Below, in pieces: positions 32,170-32,889 of a DNA stretch of 32,889 bases (the stretch's first letter is position 1; each line of letters opens with the position of its first letter). The stretch comes from a virus: positions 1 through 32,889 of IMG/VR virus record IMGVR_UViG_3300030114_000528; one strand, written 5' to 3'. Below the pieces are notes generated by a model. That model saw only the letters and a program-made list of their open reading frames with translations. It did not search any database and was not told the DNA's origin. Both the position numbers and the translations under genes were made by a program.

Positions 32170-32607
32170 ATGAATCTTACGCCCAATTTCACTTTGGAAG
32201 AGCTCATCTTTAGCTCAACCGCTCATGCACGCGGCATCAGCAATACGCCTACACCCGACGCGGTTGAGCATCTGCATGTGCTCGCTGCTGGTCTCGAGCG
32301 TGTGCGTGCCATCCTTGGCCATGCAATGCACATCGATTCCGGTTATCGAAGCCCGGAACTGAATCATCTGGTCCGCGGCGTGCCAAACTCTGCGCACGTT
32401 ACCGGCTATGCCGCCGATTTTCTCTGCCCCGAATATGGCACTCCTTTGGAGATTGTTCAGCGACTGCACAACGACATTGATTTGGAATTCGATCAGATCA
32501 TTCAGGAAGGCACTTGGGTGCATATCAGCTTTGCGCCGGCAATGCGGCGCCAGGTGTTGACGGCACACTTCGCCAACGGATCAGCCAGCTATTCGCTCGG
32601 CGTTTAA
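32170..32607 (+). CDS. Endolysin: M15-family peptidase
   Basis: The ATG at 32170 gives a 145-residue protein of the M15A type, which cuts the peptide part of peptidoglycan at lysis. The zinc ligands are in place: His76 and Asp83 within SAHVTGYAAD, and His118 in GTWVHISF; the preceding SGYRSPELN motif and the N-terminal NFTLEEL segment are typical of the family. There is no signal peptide, so release should depend on a holin, and a holin-like gene follows 15 bases downstream. The longer frame to 32050 runs into the preceding gene and lacks the family start. The enzyme assignment is strong. Confidence 0.88.
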   Translation: MNLTPNFTLEELIFSSTAHARGISNTPTPDAVEHLHVLAAGLERVRAILGHAMHIDSGYRSPELNHLVRGVPNSAHVTGYAADFLCPEYGTPLEIVQRLHNDIDLEFDQIIQEGTWVHISFAPAMRRQVLTAHFANGSASYSLGV

Positions 32608-32622
32608 CTGAAAGGAACCTGG

Positions 32623-32889
32623 ATGGATCGCGAGCTCGAATTCCAGCAACTCGTGCTGACGCAGCTTTCAGCCCTCAACACGAAGATGGACATCGTTGTT
32701 GGCACCGATGGCAACGGGGGATCGATTCGCGATCTCATCAGCCGCGTCACCAACCTTGAGCAGTCCCGAAAAATTGACGAAGGCCGCAAGCAGATCAGCA
32801 ACAAGGTCATTGCGGCTGTGAGTGGCCTCGTTGGCGCAGGGACAGCGGTCGTGCTCACTGCCGTGCTGCACGCCTTTGGCATTCACTGA
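32623..32889 (+). CDS. Holin-like small membrane protein
   Basis: AAAGGAA lies about seven bases before the ATG. The 88-residue protein has an N-terminal helical, charged region (LEFQQLVLTQLSALNTKMDIVV, then DLISRVTNLEQSRKIDEGRKQ) and one C-terminal hydrophobic span (about 64-86, VIAAVSGLVGAGTAVVLTAVLHAFG). This layout, amphipathic coiled-coil followed by a single membrane segment, resembles XhlA-type holins and other small lysis proteins. It directly follows the endolysin. The window ends at its stop codon, so any additional lysis gene (spanin, second holin) is out of view. Membrane protein certain, holin role inferred. Confidence 0.6.
   Translation: MDRELEFQQLVLTQLSALNTKMDIVVGTDGNGGSIRDLISRVTNLEQSRKIDEGRKQISNKVIAAVSGLVGAGTAVVLTAVLHAFGIH

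Overview
The window is almost wholly one temperate, lambda-like siphophage genome with a GC-rich background. The evidence is a full cos/lambda-type morphogenesis order: Nu1-like small terminase, GpA-type large terminase, gpW-like connector, lambda-type portal, HK97-fold protease-capsid, FII-like joining protein, tail terminator, tail tube, G/GT frameshift chaperones, tape measure with a lambda gpH-type C-terminus, M- and L-like tip proteins, and a K-I-J fusion. The host should be a Gram-negative bacterium. The style of the secreted beta-helix protein and the many start codons without a Shine-Dalgarno (SD) sequence would suit Acidobacteriota, but that is a guess. No rRNA, tRNA or CRISPR array was seen, and no stretch above 300 bases lacks a gene.

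Layout. (1) 1-4035, plus strand: early/replication operon of tightly overlapping genes (HD phosphohydrolase, 'replication terminator'-type protein and its DUF2303-like partner, small membrane protein, mini zinc-ribbon, replication-initiator-like protein with a Pro-Glu hexamer repeat, two small unknowns). (2) 4115-5925: two convergent AT-rich membrane genes that look like accessory cargo (morons). (3) 6021-8859: lysogeny/recombination block with a P4-type integrase, a ribbon-helix-helix regulator, an excisionase-like HTH protein and a second, unrelated tyrosine recombinase. (4) 8860-9019: intergenic region that is the best place for cos. (5) 9020-18845: packaging, head, connector and tail-chaperone genes. 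(6) 18896-21319: tape measure. (7) 21285-23006, minus strand: two superinfection-immunity-type membrane proteins and a Z-like morphogenesis protein, inserted against the direction of the late genes. (8) 23063-29439: tail tip, ending in a 1680-residue fusion (NlpC/P60, I-like, J-like, C-terminal Hint domain). (9) 29486-32889: beta-helix fibre-like protein with a signal peptide, M15 endolysin and holin-like protein.

The most striking unlisted pattern is regulatory. Seven genes (11677, 13848, 23063, 23321, 29486 and 32170 on plus; 23006 on minus) have no SD but carry a TTGAC-type hexamer, an 18-19 base spacer and a -10-like hexamer (A at position 2, T at position 6) ending only 5-9 bases before the start codon. 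This geometry predicts leaderless late transcripts, while genes inside operons keep normal SDs. The two integrases lie between early and late modules rather than at an end, so the DNA is not interrupted by a host junction there; this suggests a free or circular phage genome, an extrachromosomal prophage, or two abutting elements.
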